From Acinetobacter sp. P8-3-8 (GTDB lineage: Bacteria > Pseudomonadota > Gammaproteobacteria > Pseudomonadales > Moraxellaceae), in NCBI RefSeq assembly GCF_000214135.1, contig NZ_AFIE01000017.1, positions 1 through 58,717 on the forward strand: a stretch of 58,717 nt of DNA, read 5' to 3'. Below are positions 19,357-29,105 of this stretch, piece by piece. A model generated the notes under the pieces. That model searched no databases. It saw only the letters and a program-made list of their open reading frames with translations, and had not been told where the DNA came from. A program made the position numbers and the translations under genes. Every line of letters starts with the position of its first letter. The first letter of the stretch is position 1.

Positions 19357-21300
19357 ATGAGCGAACAAAGCGCACAACAAGGTTCACACAAGCATAGTTT
19401 CCAAGCTGAAGTAGCCCAACTTTTACATTTAGTGACGCATTCTCTCTATTCAAACCCTGAAATTTTTCTACGTGAATTGATCTCTAATGCTTCTGATGCA
19501 TGTGATAAATTGCGTTTTGAAGGGATTAACCATCCTGATTATTATGAAAATGATCCAAATCTTCATGTCCGTGTTAGCCTCGATAAAGATGCAAAAACAA
19601 TCACCATTTCTGATAATGGTATTGGTTTAAGCCAACAAGAAGCGATTGAAAATTTAGGTACAATTGCCAAGTCTGGTACCAAAGACTTTATGTCTAAATT
19701 GTCAGGTGACCAGAAGTCTGATGCGCAGTTGATTGGTCAGTTTGGTGTTGGTTTTTATTCAGGGTTTATTGTTGCGGATAAAATTACCGTTGAATCACGT
19801 CGTGCAGGTTTAGATGCAAGCGAAGGTGTACGTTGGATCAGTGGTGGAACTGGTGATTTTGAAGTAGAACAAATCAGTAAGGATTCACGTGGAACAGATA
19901 TTATTCTGCATTTACGTGATGATGCTTTAGCATATTTGGACAGCTATAAAGTTAAACAGATCATCAATAAATATTCTGATCACATCAGCCTGCCGATTGA
20001 AATGCAAAAAGAAGTTTGGCAAGAAGATGAAGTTGTTGAAGGTGAAGAAAGCAATGCTTCAAATGGAGGTCAATATGTCAAAACTGATGAATGGGAAGCA
20101 ATTAACTCTGCAAGCGCATTGTGGACACGCAATAAGAGTGAAATTACTGAAGAGCAATATGTTGAGTTCTATAAGAATTTAACCCACGATTTTGATGCAC
20201 CATTGGCATGGGCACATAACCGCGTTGAAGGTAGCACTGAATATACGCAATTGCTTTATATTCCAAGCAAAGCACCGAGTAATATTTTTACACGTGAAGC
20301 GAAAGCAGGTATTAAGCTTTATGTAAAACGTGTATTTATTATGGATGATGCAGACAATCTGATTCCAAATTATCTTCGTTTTGTACAAGGGATCGTGGAT
20401 AGTGCAGACCTTCCATTAAACGTAAGCCGTGAGTTATTACAAGAAAGCCGTGATGTAAAAACGATTCGTGAGGGGAATACTCGCCGTGTCTTAACAACTT
20501 TAGATAGTTTGGCGAAATCTGAAGACGAAGCAGATCAAGAAAAATTCAAAACGTTCTATGCTGAATTTGGTTCAGTGATTAAAGAAGGTTTGGGTGAGGA
20601 TTTTGGAAATCGTGAACGTATTCTGAAATTATTACGTTTTTCTACATCAACCAATGATGAAGTTTCGACCTCACTTGAAGCCTATAAAGCACGCATGAAA
20701 GAAGGGCAGAAAGCCATCTATTATGTGACTGCGGATAGTTTAACTGCTGCAAAAAATTCACCACAACTTGAATTGTTCCGTAAGAAAGGCATTGAAGTCT
20801 TACTCATGGCTGATCGTGTTGACGAATGGGCAATGGAGTTTGTGAATGAGTTTGATGGCACACCAATGCAAAACGTTGCCAAAGGTGCTGTTGATCTCGG
20901 TGATTTGCAAGATGCGGAAGAGAAGAAAGCTTTAGAAGCTGCGGCTGAACAATTTAAGCCTGTGGTTGATAAACTTTCTGATTCATTGAAAGCGAAGACT
21001 AAAGAAGTCCGTGTAACCACACGTTTGGTAGATTCACCTGCATGTTTAGTAACAAGTGACGGTGATTTGTCGCCGCAATTGATTCGTATGTTGAAACAGG
21101 CAGGTCAAGCTGTTCCTGAGTCTAAACCGATCTTAGAGATTAACCCTGAGCATCCTTTGGTGAAAAAACTTGAAGGTTCAGCGCAATTCGATGACTTGGC
21201 CAATGTGATTTTTGATCAAGCGGTGATTGCCGAAGGTGGTTTACCTGATGATCCTGCTGAATATGTAAAACGCATTAACAACTTATTGCTTAAAGCTTAA
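19357..21300 (+). CDS. htpG: Molecular chaperone HtpG (Hsp90)
   Basis: HtpG is the bacterial Hsp90, an ATP-driven cytoplasmic chaperone. The 647-residue protein has the GHKL ATPase N-domain: [25 protein letters not shown] split over about 30-53, the ATP-lid DNGIGL and [11 protein letters not shown], and [17 protein letters not shown]. The middle domain contains [18 protein letters not shown] with the conserved catalytic-loop region, and a C-terminal dimerisation domain follows. The start follows ACGGAG. No clear heat-shock promoter was recognised upstream. A MITE-like repeat lies just after the gene. Confidence 0.98.
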   Translation: MSEQSAQQGSHKHSFQAEVAQLLHLVTHSLYSNPEIFLRELISNASDACDKLRFEGINHPDYYENDPNLHVRVSLDKDAKTITISDNGIGLSQQEAIENLGTIAKSGTKDFMSKLSGDQKSDAQLIGQFGVGFYSGFIVADKITVESRRAGLDASEGVRWISGGTGDFEVEQISKDSRGTDIILHLRDDALAYLDSYKVKQIINKYSDHISLPIEMQKEVWQEDEVVEGEESNASNGGQYVKTDEWEAINSASALWTRNKSEITEEQYVEFYKNLTHDFDAPLAWAHNRVEGSTEYTQLLYIPSKAPSNIFTREAKAGIKLYVKRVFIMDDADNLIPNYLRFVQGIVDSADLPLNVSRELLQESRDVKTIREGNTRRVLTTLDSLAKSEDEADQEKFKTFYAEFGSVIKEGLGEDFGNRERILKLLRFSTSTNDEVSTSLEAYKARMKEGQKAIYYVTADSLTAAKNSPQLELFRKKGIEVLLMADRVDEWAMEFVNEFDGTPMQNVAKGAVDLGDLQDAEEKKALEAAAEQFKPVVDKLSDSLKAKTKEVRVTTRLVDSPACLVTSDGDLSPQLIRMLKQAGQAVPESKPILEINPEHPLVKKLEGSAQFDDLANVIFDQAVIAEGGLPDDPAEYVKRINNLLLKA

Positions 21301-21334
21301 GTAAGTTGTTATTGTTAAAAAGCCTATCTTCAAG

Positions 21335-21517
21335 GTTAATGCTGATCAGCTAAGAGTAATTTAGTGATTACTCATTTAAGAATCTCCCCTAACCCCTCTT
21401 TAAAAAAGAGGGGAATTATTGAGAATCTAAAATAATTTTAGATTTCTTGTGCAGCGGTGCTACTCATTCCTCCTTTTCCAAAGGTGAGGACTACTCCGCA
21501 AGGGGAAGGATTTAAAG
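21335..21517. repeat. MITE-like repeat, copy A
   Basis: A non-coding element of about 183 bp, clearly homologous over its whole length to copy B at 33532-33736. The left end TAATGCTGATCAGCTAAG (21336-21353) matches the inverted right end of copy B at 17 of 18 bases, but this copy has lost a recognisable right terminal repeat. Inside are hairpins GAGTAAT/ATTACTC, CCCCTCTTT/AAAGAGGGG, the palindrome at 21424-21444 and two variable TGAG/CGCAAG modules. No reading frame of interest is present. Confidence 0.75.
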
Positions 21518-21557
21518 TTGCTATAAAACAGTTGTTATTATTTTGCAGAATAGATTT

Positions 21558-22697
21558 TTAGAATAATGCTTCTAAACGGATCAAAGCCCTTGGATAATGA
21601 CCACGATCTTCACGATGATCATTAAAATAGTTTAAATCACCTTGTACAAAGAACCATTCTCGCAATACAGGTTGACGCCAAGAAACAAAAGGCCCCCAAC
21701 TGTTGAGTCTCAAATCACTCTCATTGTAATAACCACCTGTGTAGATGCCGTAGTTAAAACGATTGCCTTTAAAAAATTGGTGTTGACGATATGTGCGATT
21801 GTTCCAAGTTAAATCATCATCTTGCTCATCGGCATAGGTGACATTAAACTGATTGGAAAGAAATGGTTGGTCTGGACGTGCATGGGTCAGTTCTAAATTG
21901 GTTCTGAGGTAATTTTTACTGTCGATACCATAACGATAAATTTGTTCAGCATGAAAATAGAAATCATCGCCTAAGTCCCAATCTTTTTCAGCTTTAAGGC
22001 GAGCATAGATATCATTACCTGAACGAATACCTAAGTCGGCATCGACATCAAAAGGCAGTTTCTTAGACGCTTGTGACCAGCGTAATGCAATGGAGCTGTT
22101 GTCGTCTCGAGCACTTTTACCATTAAATTTTTTATCAGGATCGGCTTCAGCATTTGGATTGCTAATCGCAATATTATTTTCAAGTTCATCATCTAAAGAA
22201 TCATCACCAAAAACCACACTTAAACGATTTTCAAGGGTTGGTAATTTGATTTTGCCTCGGATACGTGGGCTGATATCATAACCATCGTGTTCATCCCAAC
22301 GGTTATCGACTAAAACCCTTAACGTAGCTGTTGCTGGTTTTTTCGGATCGGTTTCTCCAAACCAACTGTCCATTTTATTTGCAGTACGATCTACCCAATT
22401 ACGGATACTTTTTTGCTTTTTATCTGTCCATGTTTGGTTTTCAGTGGCTTCTGTTGGCGGAACAATATCGTCATTAGATTCATTGGGGAAAACTGTTGGC
22501 GTTGCATCGACAGCACGTGGAATATAATTGAGCCAACCTTTTTCGCCTTCTTCAATAGTGTATAACGATTCAGTTTGCTTCGCCTTTGCATCTGCAAGGC
22601 TACTCATTGTTTCAGCAGAGACTGAATTTCCATAAAAACCTCCCAATATAAAAAGATAGGGAACTGCTGAAAGGATCGAATTTAAGTTTTTTGTCAT
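21558..22697 (-). CDS. Hypothetical exported protein, probable outer-membrane barrel
   Basis: I do not recognise the family. The 379-residue protein has a signal peptide ending near NSVSA-E (about residue 29), then a charged Asp/Glu/Asn-rich region (about 30-130). The remainder shows alternating strands rich in Trp, Tyr and Arg, such as YFHAEQIYRYGIDS and GPFVSWRQPVLREWFFVQGD, and the protein ends in Phe. This pattern suggests an outer-membrane beta barrel. ATG 22697 is used; GTG 22703 is also possible. It converges on htpG and is divergent from the next exported protein. Confidence 0.78.
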   Translation of the reverse strand: MTKNLNSILSAVPYLFILGGFYGNSVSAETMSSLADAKAKQTESLYTIEEGEKGWLNYIPRAVDATPTVFPNESNDDIVPPTEATENQTWTDKKQKSIRNWVDRTANKMDSWFGETDPKKPATATLRVLVDNRWDEHDGYDISPRIRGKIKLPTLENRLSVVFGDDSLDDELENNIAISNPNAEADPDKKFNGKSARDDNSSIALRWSQASKKLPFDVDADLGIRSGNDIYARLKAEKDWDLGDDFYFHAEQIYRYGIDSKNYLRTNLELTHARPDQPFLSNQFNVTYADEQDDDLTWNNRTYRQHQFFKGNRFNYGIYTGGYYNESDLRLNSWGPFVSWRQPVLREWFFVQGDLNYFNDHREDRGHYPRALIRLEALF

Positions 22698-22941
22698 TTT
22701 CACTTTTTCTATCTCTTAAAGTTTATGAATTCTTAGTCTTCAAGATCACTATGCCTTAAAGAAACAGTAAATTTCAATCTATTCATTGTGCTAAATATAA
22801 AATCTGTTCAAAATGCTTAAAATAGAAGCACAACATGATTTATTTATAAGTTGTCATTGATCAACATAAGCTAAGTTAAGTTGTTATTTAAAATGATGAA
22901 TGCTTATAAGCATCAGTATTAAATCGTCGCAGGAAAACAAG

Positions 22942-23859
22942 ATGAAGCAGAAAATTTTACTACAAATCTTACTACAAAATGCTCCGATTCAATCTTTCAT
23001 ATTGGTTACGAGTCTTTTATTGTCATCCTCTTTATTTGCTGAGCAAAGTTCGTTATCTCGAACAGTGAAGACGCAATCAAATTCAGCAATTATTGTTAAA
23101 AATCTAAATTACAAAACGATTTTTATGCAATTTCATCAGAAAGATATTCGTTATTTAAAAATGAATAATGTATCGATGGATGAAGCGGTTGGGCTAAAAA
23201 ATAAAGAGGGCAATGTTGATTACGCCGTGTTTAATCCTGTTCAAAGCTATCAAAATGTACAGGGGGAGAAACGTTTTATTGTCCGTTTAGAAATTTTTGG
23301 GCAAGACAATGGTGAAATTAATACAGGTCATCCTGCTCGACCAAAAGTAGAACTTTATTTATTTAAACGACTCAGCAATGGGCAATACCAACTACTTAGC
23401 CGCTCTCGTCCCAATCTCGATATTTCAGGCAGTTGGGGAGATTCACATTTACAGGCTGAAGATTTTCAAAAAATTCGCCGTGTGGGTAAAGATCAAATGG
23501 GGTTGATTTATTCAGGTGGCTATACTTCAACGGGTTCGCATTCTGAATTTTCATCGTTGATTGTGTTGAATGAGCAAGGTTGGATTGAGGAATATCCATT
23601 TGGTATTTCTGAGGATAATTCAGGTGCTTATGAAAGTGGTGACCCTAAATTGGCGGGATTTTCTAAGGAATATCAGTTGAAGGCTGATTCAACAGCCCCA
23701 AGTTTGTATCCGATCCAAGTGACTTATTCAAGCTATGGCAATATGGATTGGCGTGATCATTTTCCTAAGAATGGAAGTACAGAATTGCTGAAATTTAATG
23801 ATAAGAAAAATTGTTATATCGATCAAAAGGGTAAATGTAATACGGATTTTGATGACTGA
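22942..23859 (+). CDS. Hypothetical exported protein
   Basis: A 305-residue protein not assigned to a family. The ATG at 22942 follows AGGAAAACAAG and is preferred over an in-frame start at 22900. It gives a signal peptide with a long hydrophobic core ending SSSLFA-E (about residue 33). The mature part is polar and mixed, with LSRSRPNLDISGSWGDSHLQ in two adjacent pieces and MGLIYSGGYTSTGSHSEFS, which suggests a globular beta-rich periplasmic protein. Two cysteines lie near the C-terminus (NCYIDQKGKCNTD) and could pair. There are no catalytic signatures. Confidence 0.75.
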   Translation: MKQKILLQILLQNAPIQSFILVTSLLLSSSLFAEQSSLSRTVKTQSNSAIIVKNLNYKTIFMQFHQKDIRYLKMNNVSMDEAVGLKNKEGNVDYAVFNPVQSYQNVQGEKRFIVRLEIFGQDNGEINTGHPARPKVELYLFKRLSNGQYQLLSRSRPNLDISGSWGDSHLQAEDFQKIRRVGKDQMGLIYSGGYTSTGSHSEFSSLIVLNEQGWIEEYPFGISEDNSGAYESGDPKLAGFSKEYQLKADSTAPSLYPIQVTYSSYGNMDWRDHFPKNGSTELLKFNDKKNCYIDQKGKCNTDFDD

Positions 23860-24046
23860 TTTTGAAGACTGAACGACATGATGGATCGTCATGGATTACA
23901 GTTTTTGGTTGATAGATCGAATTGAACTGTGAGTGATTTCTTGTAGCATTATGTATGATTAATTTGTTTAAATTTTAAACAGACAATATAAGCCCTGTAT
24001 TTGTAATAGGATGGAGTTTCCTTTTATAAAAAATCGAGTGCGTCAC

Positions 24047-24247
24047 ATGGCAATTGCAAAAGTTGTAGAGGTAAATTCGAGTAGCACTAAAAGTTTTGAA
24101 GATGCAATTCAAACAGGGATCGCCAAAGTCACAGAAACAATCAAAAATGTACAAGGGGCGTGGATCAACGAACAAAAAGTTATTATTAAGGAAAATAAAA
24201 TTACTGAATATCGCGTCAATCTAAAAATTAGCTTTTTGGTTGAGTAA
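24047..24247 (+). CDS. Dodecin (flavin-binding dodecamer)
   Basis: Dodecins are small proteins that assemble as hollow dodecamers and store or buffer flavins. The 66-residue protein starts MAIAKVVEVNSSSTKSFEDA, with the family's typical helix (DAIQTGIAKVTETIKN) and the Trp-containing strand GAWINEQKV whose Trp stacks on the flavin. I chose ATG 24047 because it gives the usual family length; the frame is open further upstream to an ATG at 24011. A shared bidirectional terminator separates it from the convergent frnE-like gene. Confidence 0.9.
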   Translation: MAIAKVVEVNSSSTKSFEDAIQTGIAKVTETIKNVQGAWINEQKVIIKENKITEYRVNLKISFLVE

Positions 24248-24280
24248 GTATTTTAAATTCTATCTACATTCTAAATAATA

Positions 24281-24314
24281 AAACCCCCGACAATATAATG
24301 TCGGGGGTTTTATT
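24281..24314. terminator. Bidirectional terminator between dodecin and frnE-like genes
   Basis: A perfect 12-bp stem AAACCCCCGACA/TGTCGGGGGTTT (24281-24292 with 24299-24310), loop ATATAA, with A-rich and T-rich flanks on the two sides. It lies between convergent genes. Confidence 0.92.
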
Positions 24315-24378
24315 TTTAGACTATTTTTTGAATCGACTAGGCGAATACATTTCAAAATAATGTCAAAGCGCTTTGAAA

Positions 24379-25107
24379 TTATTTATTTGGAACATCACAA
24401 GATTCATCATTACAAACAGCAGCATCTTGTTGTTCAACTTCAGTATTTTCAATATTTTCAGTATCCTCAGTTTGACCCATTGTTTCTTTGGCTTTTTCTA
24501 AAACCTGAACAAAGACGTCACGAGGTTGAGCACCTGCTAAAGCCACACGTTGATCAAAAACAAAGAATGGAACACCCGTTACTTTCAGTTGATCATGTGC
24601 AACTTCTTCATCGAATCTGACAAAATCAGCATATTCTTCTGAATCAAGTACATCCTCAACTTCACCTGGATTTAAACCAATACGTGCAGCAACATCTTCA
24701 ATGGTTTCACGTTCACCAATTGGTAAACCTTGAGTCATGTAGCTATAGAAAAATGCTTCTTCCGCTTCAGAACCTAATCCTTTGCTTTGTGCAAGATGGA
24801 TAATACGGTGTGCATTGAAGGTATTACCTGAATTGGCATTTTCCCAATTAAACTCAATCCCTTCTTCTTTTGCCATGGCTGCAATATTGCGTTCCATCTC
24901 TTCAACTTCTGCAAAAGTACGACCATATTTTTGAGCAAGACGTTCAGTGTTTGAAACCTCTTGGCGAACTGGGGCTTCAGGATCAAGCTCAAAACTATGC
25001 CAATGCACTTCAAGCTCAATACCAGTTTGCTTTGCAGCCGCTTCTAAACGTTTTTTACCAATATAACAAAATGGACAAACCACATCTGACCAAATATCTA
25101 CACGCAT
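24379..25107 (-). CDS. DsbA-family oxidoreductase, FrnE type
   Basis: A 242-residue thioredoxin-fold protein of the FrnE/2-hydroxychromene isomerase branch of the DsbA family. It starts MRVDIWSDVVCPFCYIGKKR with the active-site CPFC (Cys11 and Cys14), has the long helical insertion, and ends with the cis-Pro region KVTGVPFFVFDQ. No signal peptide is visible, so it is probably cytoplasmic. The acidic C-terminal tail carries a second cysteine pair, CNDESC (Cys232 and Cys237), a CX4C motif like that described for FrnE of Deinococcus radiodurans. ATG 25107 is used rather than TTG 25119. Confidence 0.85.
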   Translation of the reverse strand: MRVDIWSDVVCPFCYIGKKRLEAAAKQTGIELEVHWHSFELDPEAPVRQEVSNTERLAQKYGRTFAEVEEMERNIAAMAKEEGIEFNWENANSGNTFNAHRIIHLAQSKGLGSEAEEAFFYSYMTQGLPIGERETIEDVAARIGLNPGEVEDVLDSEEYADFVRFDEEVAHDQLKVTGVPFFVFDQRVALAGAQPRDVFVQVLEKAKETMGQTEDTENIENTEVEQQDAAVCNDESCDVPNK

Positions 25108-25303
25108 GGGAAATCTCAAACTTGAAAAAATCTATTGCATATATCATGGGGTTAATGCGTGTAAATTTAAAGTTTGTTTATGAATCTGAGTGTCACAAAA
25201 ATATATGAACGAATCGCTTTATCATCTATTTGCATAATTAATATACAAATATATGGGGCATAAGTTATTCTAAGACAACAGTAAATTATTTTTGGAACAA
25301 GGT

Positions 25304-26053
25304 ATGCGTCGAATATTGATTATTTTGGCAATCATCATCCTTGCTGTAGCTGGTTTTTTCTATTACGACCATACCATGACCAAGCGTGATGAAAAGAATC
25401 GCCAAGTCTTTGATTTGGTCATGACCGATAAAATGCGTCAACTTTATGAACAAGCACAGGATCGCTCTAAACCTGTCAATATTGATATTCAAGATCCACG
25501 CTTAACTGGGGATTACAAAACCTTATCTGAATTTTTACTCAAGTACTGGATTAAAAATATCGATACACGCAACGCTTACTTGAATCAACTCGCAGCAGCG
25601 AGATGGAACTATTTTCTTGATGTGAAGCGCTTAGATGCAGACCGTAAACAGAATTATCAAGAAACAGAACGGATGATGACGACAGTCCGTCAAGCAATGT
25701 TGAATTATCAAAAGCAAAATGCTCAAAATAAAAAAGATGCTTTAGCGCAATTGAAAAGTTTGGATTTAAAAGCAGATTTAAAGAAGCCATTACAATCTAA
25801 ATTAGAACAAAATACACAATTGGATGAAGACAACGCATTAATTTTAAATGAATTACAAATATTGGCAAAAGCGGAAGCGATGTTTGAAATGTTGAAAAAA
25901 TATGAATGGGAAGCGAAAGGAGGGCAAATATTGTTTAAGAATGATGCTCAAGTGAAACAATTTAATCAGCTATTCCAAGATGTTTTAAAACTGAATGCAC
26001 AAATTAATGATCAAAAAGAACAAAATGCGGAAGTTTTAGAAGAGGCTTTATAG
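25304..26053 (+). CDS. Hypothetical membrane-anchored coiled-coil protein
   Basis: A 249-residue protein of unknown function. ATG 25304 follows GGAACAAGG. One N-terminal hydrophobic helix (about 4-20, RILIILAIIILAVAGFFYY) is a membrane anchor. The rest is strongly charged and helical with heptad-like patterns, especially from about 95 to 245 (Gln-, Lys- and Leu-rich), suggesting a long coiled coil on one side of the inner membrane. No enzymatic motif is present. It has no close neighbours on its strand. Confidence 0.75.
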   Translation: MRRILIILAIIILAVAGFFYYDHTMTKRDEKNRQVFDLVMTDKMRQLYEQAQDRSKPVNIDIQDPRLTGDYKTLSEFLLKYWIKNIDTRNAYLNQLAAARWNYFLDVKRLDADRKQNYQETERMMTTVRQAMLNYQKQNAQNKKDALAQLKSLDLKADLKKPLQSKLEQNTQLDEDNALILNELQILAKAEAMFEMLKKYEWEAKGGQILFKNDAQVKQFNQLFQDVLKLNAQINDQKEQNAEVLEEAL

Positions 26054-26255
26054 CGTATTTTATAGGATGAAATTTCTTAGGGGAAAATAGGGTTTCGGTT
26101 TGATCTTTTGGAAAAGCTGAATCACTTTGATGGTCAGCCGTTTATCTGAGCTTTGGTGAAGCAATAGGCATTTTGGTATAGGCTATTTATATAAATTTGA
26201 ATTTTGCCGAATCATTTAGTCTTTTATCGAATGGCTAATTTTATGGGTGAAGCGT

Positions 26256-26747
26256 ATGAACTTTATCAAAGTTTTAACACTTGTAACTACACTTGGCTCT
26301 GTTGGGCTCACATCGGCTCAAGCTGAAGAAGTGAATACATTGCCTACGATTAAAGTGATGGCAGATTCTGAGTTGCGTGAAGAAGTCGGTATTGTGCCTT
26401 TTCAGGATGATAAAACTGCACGTAAATCATTACAGCATCAGATTCAAAAAGATGAAAATGAAATTCAGAATTTTGCAATTGGTGATAATTTTACCATGAT
26501 CGATATTCAACCGAATATGTCGCAAGTCGATATGAATCAACTTTCTCCTTTACAACAAGAATATGTGCTTGCTGTTGCTCAAGGCTTACAGTCTTCTGAC
26601 CCGACGAAGGGTTTATTTATCATGCTTCAACCTTTGGGTGTTGACCGTGGTAAAGCACTCGATGCAGTCAGTAATAATGAACCGATTAAATTTAATTTTG
26701 ATACCAATCGTTTGAACATCATGTTTGGGGATAAGGGGAAGAAGTAG
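26256..26747 (+). CDS. Hypothetical exported protein with a TonB-receptor-like N-terminus
   Basis: A 163-residue protein. ATG 26256 follows GGTGAAG; an in-frame GTG lies 9 bases upstream. The signal peptide ends TSAQA-E (about residue 24). The mature start LPTIKVMADSELREE resembles the first strand found just after the signal in many TonB-dependent receptors of Acinetobacter, but no barrel follows: the rest is a short charged helical region and a small domain ending GDKGKK. It could be a stand-alone periplasmic protein or a remnant. No function is proposed. Confidence 0.7.
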   Translation: MNFIKVLTLVTTLGSVGLTSAQAEEVNTLPTIKVMADSELREEVGIVPFQDDKTARKSLQHQIQKDENEIQNFAIGDNFTMIDIQPNMSQVDMNQLSPLQQEYVLAVAQGLQSSDPTKGLFIMLQPLGVDRGKALDAVSNNEPIKFNFDTNRLNIMFGDKGKK

Positions 26748-26808
26748 CTTTCCAAGTGTTTTTGGATTTTGATCACTTTTATTTTTTATATTTATAATTC
26801 TAAGCATT

Positions 26809-27162
26809 TTATTTAACAGTACCATGTTCTAAAAATGATTTTAACAATTCGTGTGATCGTTGTAATTTGATTAATTGCTCACTCACTTGGCTAAGTTCAT
26901 TTTCTAATTTTGAGTGAACAATTGAGCAAAGACTAAAACGGCGATCTGCTAAATCAAAACAGGGCAATAGTGCATGAATATCTTTTAAATTCATTCCTGC
27001 ATCATTCAATATTTTAATTTTATGAATATCTTCAATATTTTTTTGACTGTAAGAACGGTAATTATTTTCAGTTCGTTTAGGTTGAACCAAGCATAAATCT
27101 TCATAATAACGTAGCATACGAGGACTGACTTGTGTCAATTCGGCAACTTTTGCAAGGTTCAT
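26809..27162 (-). CDS. MerR-family transcriptional regulator
   Basis: A 117-residue MerR-type activator. The N-terminal winged helix is clear (MNLAKVAELTQVSPRMLRYY, 1-20, then EDLCLVQPKR). A dimerisation coiled coil follows (about 80-117). A short effector region LLPCFDLADRRFSLC holds two cysteines, which might sense metals or thiols, but the pattern is not diagnostic. ATG 27162 is used. It is divergent from a secreted hydrolase gene, with a dyad between them that fits a MerR operator. Confidence 0.88.
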   Translation of the reverse strand: MNLAKVAELTQVSPRMLRYYEDLCLVQPKRTENNYRSYSQKNIEDIHKIKILNDAGMNLKDIHALLPCFDLADRRFSLCSIVHSKLENELSQVSEQLIKLQRSHELLKSFLEHGTVK

Positions 27163-27171
27163 AAATATCAC

Positions 27172-27202
27172 TTGACTCTGACATTGGTGTCATAGTTTAG
27201 CA
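27172..27202 (+). promoter_or_regulatory. Putative MerR operator and promoter for the hydrolase gene
   Basis: The dyad TGACA-TTGG-TGTCA (27179-27192) lies between a -35-like TTGACT (27172-27177) and a -10-like TTAGCA (27197-27202), a spacing of 19 bp. A dyad in an over-long spacer is the hallmark of MerR-activated promoters. It faces the gene at 27236 and is next to the start of the merR-type gene. Confidence 0.5.
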
Positions 27203-27235
27203 TGCCTTTCAGACAATTTTATTGAGCAGAGTTGA

Positions 27236-27871
27236 ATGAAAAAATTAATCGGTTTGCTAGGATTATGGTGTGTTCCATTGTTAGGATATGCTGCTTTAGC
27301 CCAGCCAGTAGTTCCACAAAAACATATTTATATTGTGCATGGCTATGGTGCTACAGTGCATGATCATTGGTTTGATTCAGTACAAGATCAGATACAGAAT
27401 TCGCATACGCAAGTGACGATTTTATCTTTACCTGATTCTATGCAGCCAGATGTAAAGAGTTGGCAATGGGTTCTTGAGCAGAATATTAAAACGATTGATG
27501 AAAATACTTATTTTGTAGCACATAGTTTAGGCAGTATCACTTTATTAAATTTTTTATCTAAGCGAAGTCCTTCCAAGGTTGGAGGAGTTGTGCTGATATC
27601 AGGCTTTACCGAAACCTTACCCACTTTGCCGCAACTCGATCCTTTTATTTTAACAAGCCAAAATATTAAATTTAGTTTTGAAAATGTTCTGCACAAACAT
27701 CTTTTTATTTCTGACAATGATGCTTATGTTTCACCTGAATTGAGTCTGAAATTAGCAAAGCAATTTAAAATACCTTATACCATTATCCCTAAATCAGGAC
27801 ATTTTTTAGCGGAGGATGGCTATAGTGAATTTCCTCAACTGGTAGATTATTTGAAACAAATACTGAAGTAA
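27236..27871 (+). CDS. Exported RBBP9/YdeN-like serine hydrolase
   Basis: A 211-residue alpha/beta hydrolase of the RBBP9/YdeN family with an N-terminal signal peptide (about 1-22). The catalytic triad is readable: Ser97 in AHSLGS, Asp162 in SDNDAYV and His189 in SGHF. The oxyanion region is HGYGA (35-39). Family members are small serine hydrolases of mostly unknown substrate; the export signal points to the periplasm. It is probably controlled by the divergent MerR-type regulator. It converges on fadA with a shared terminator. Confidence 0.82.
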   Translation: MKKLIGLLGLWCVPLLGYAALAQPVVPQKHIYIVHGYGATVHDHWFDSVQDQIQNSHTQVTILSLPDSMQPDVKSWQWVLEQNIKTIDENTYFVAHSLGSITLLNFLSKRSPSKVGGVVLISGFTETLPTLPQLDPFILTSQNIKFSFENVLHKHLFISDNDAYVSPELSLKLAKQFKIPYTIIPKSGHFLAEDGYSEFPQLVDYLKQILK

Positions 27872-27875
27872 TAAA

Positions 27876-27903
27876 AAATCCCCGCATTAAGCGGGGATTT
27901 TTC
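27876..27903. terminator. Bidirectional terminator between hydrolase and fadA
   Basis: A 10-bp stem AAATCCCCGC/GCGGGGATTT (27876-27885 with 27891-27900), loop ATTAA, T-rich after it on the plus strand and A-rich before it. It serves both convergent genes. Confidence 0.92.
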
Positions 27904-27920
27904 TTTTATCTTGGTGTCTA

Positions 27921-29093
<1,173 letters not shown>

Positions 29094-29105
29094 TCACGTT
29101 GCTCC

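Noticed and set aside
21335-21517. CRISPR array
   Set aside because: Repeated hairpins are present, but there is no regular repeat-spacer pattern and no cas genes.
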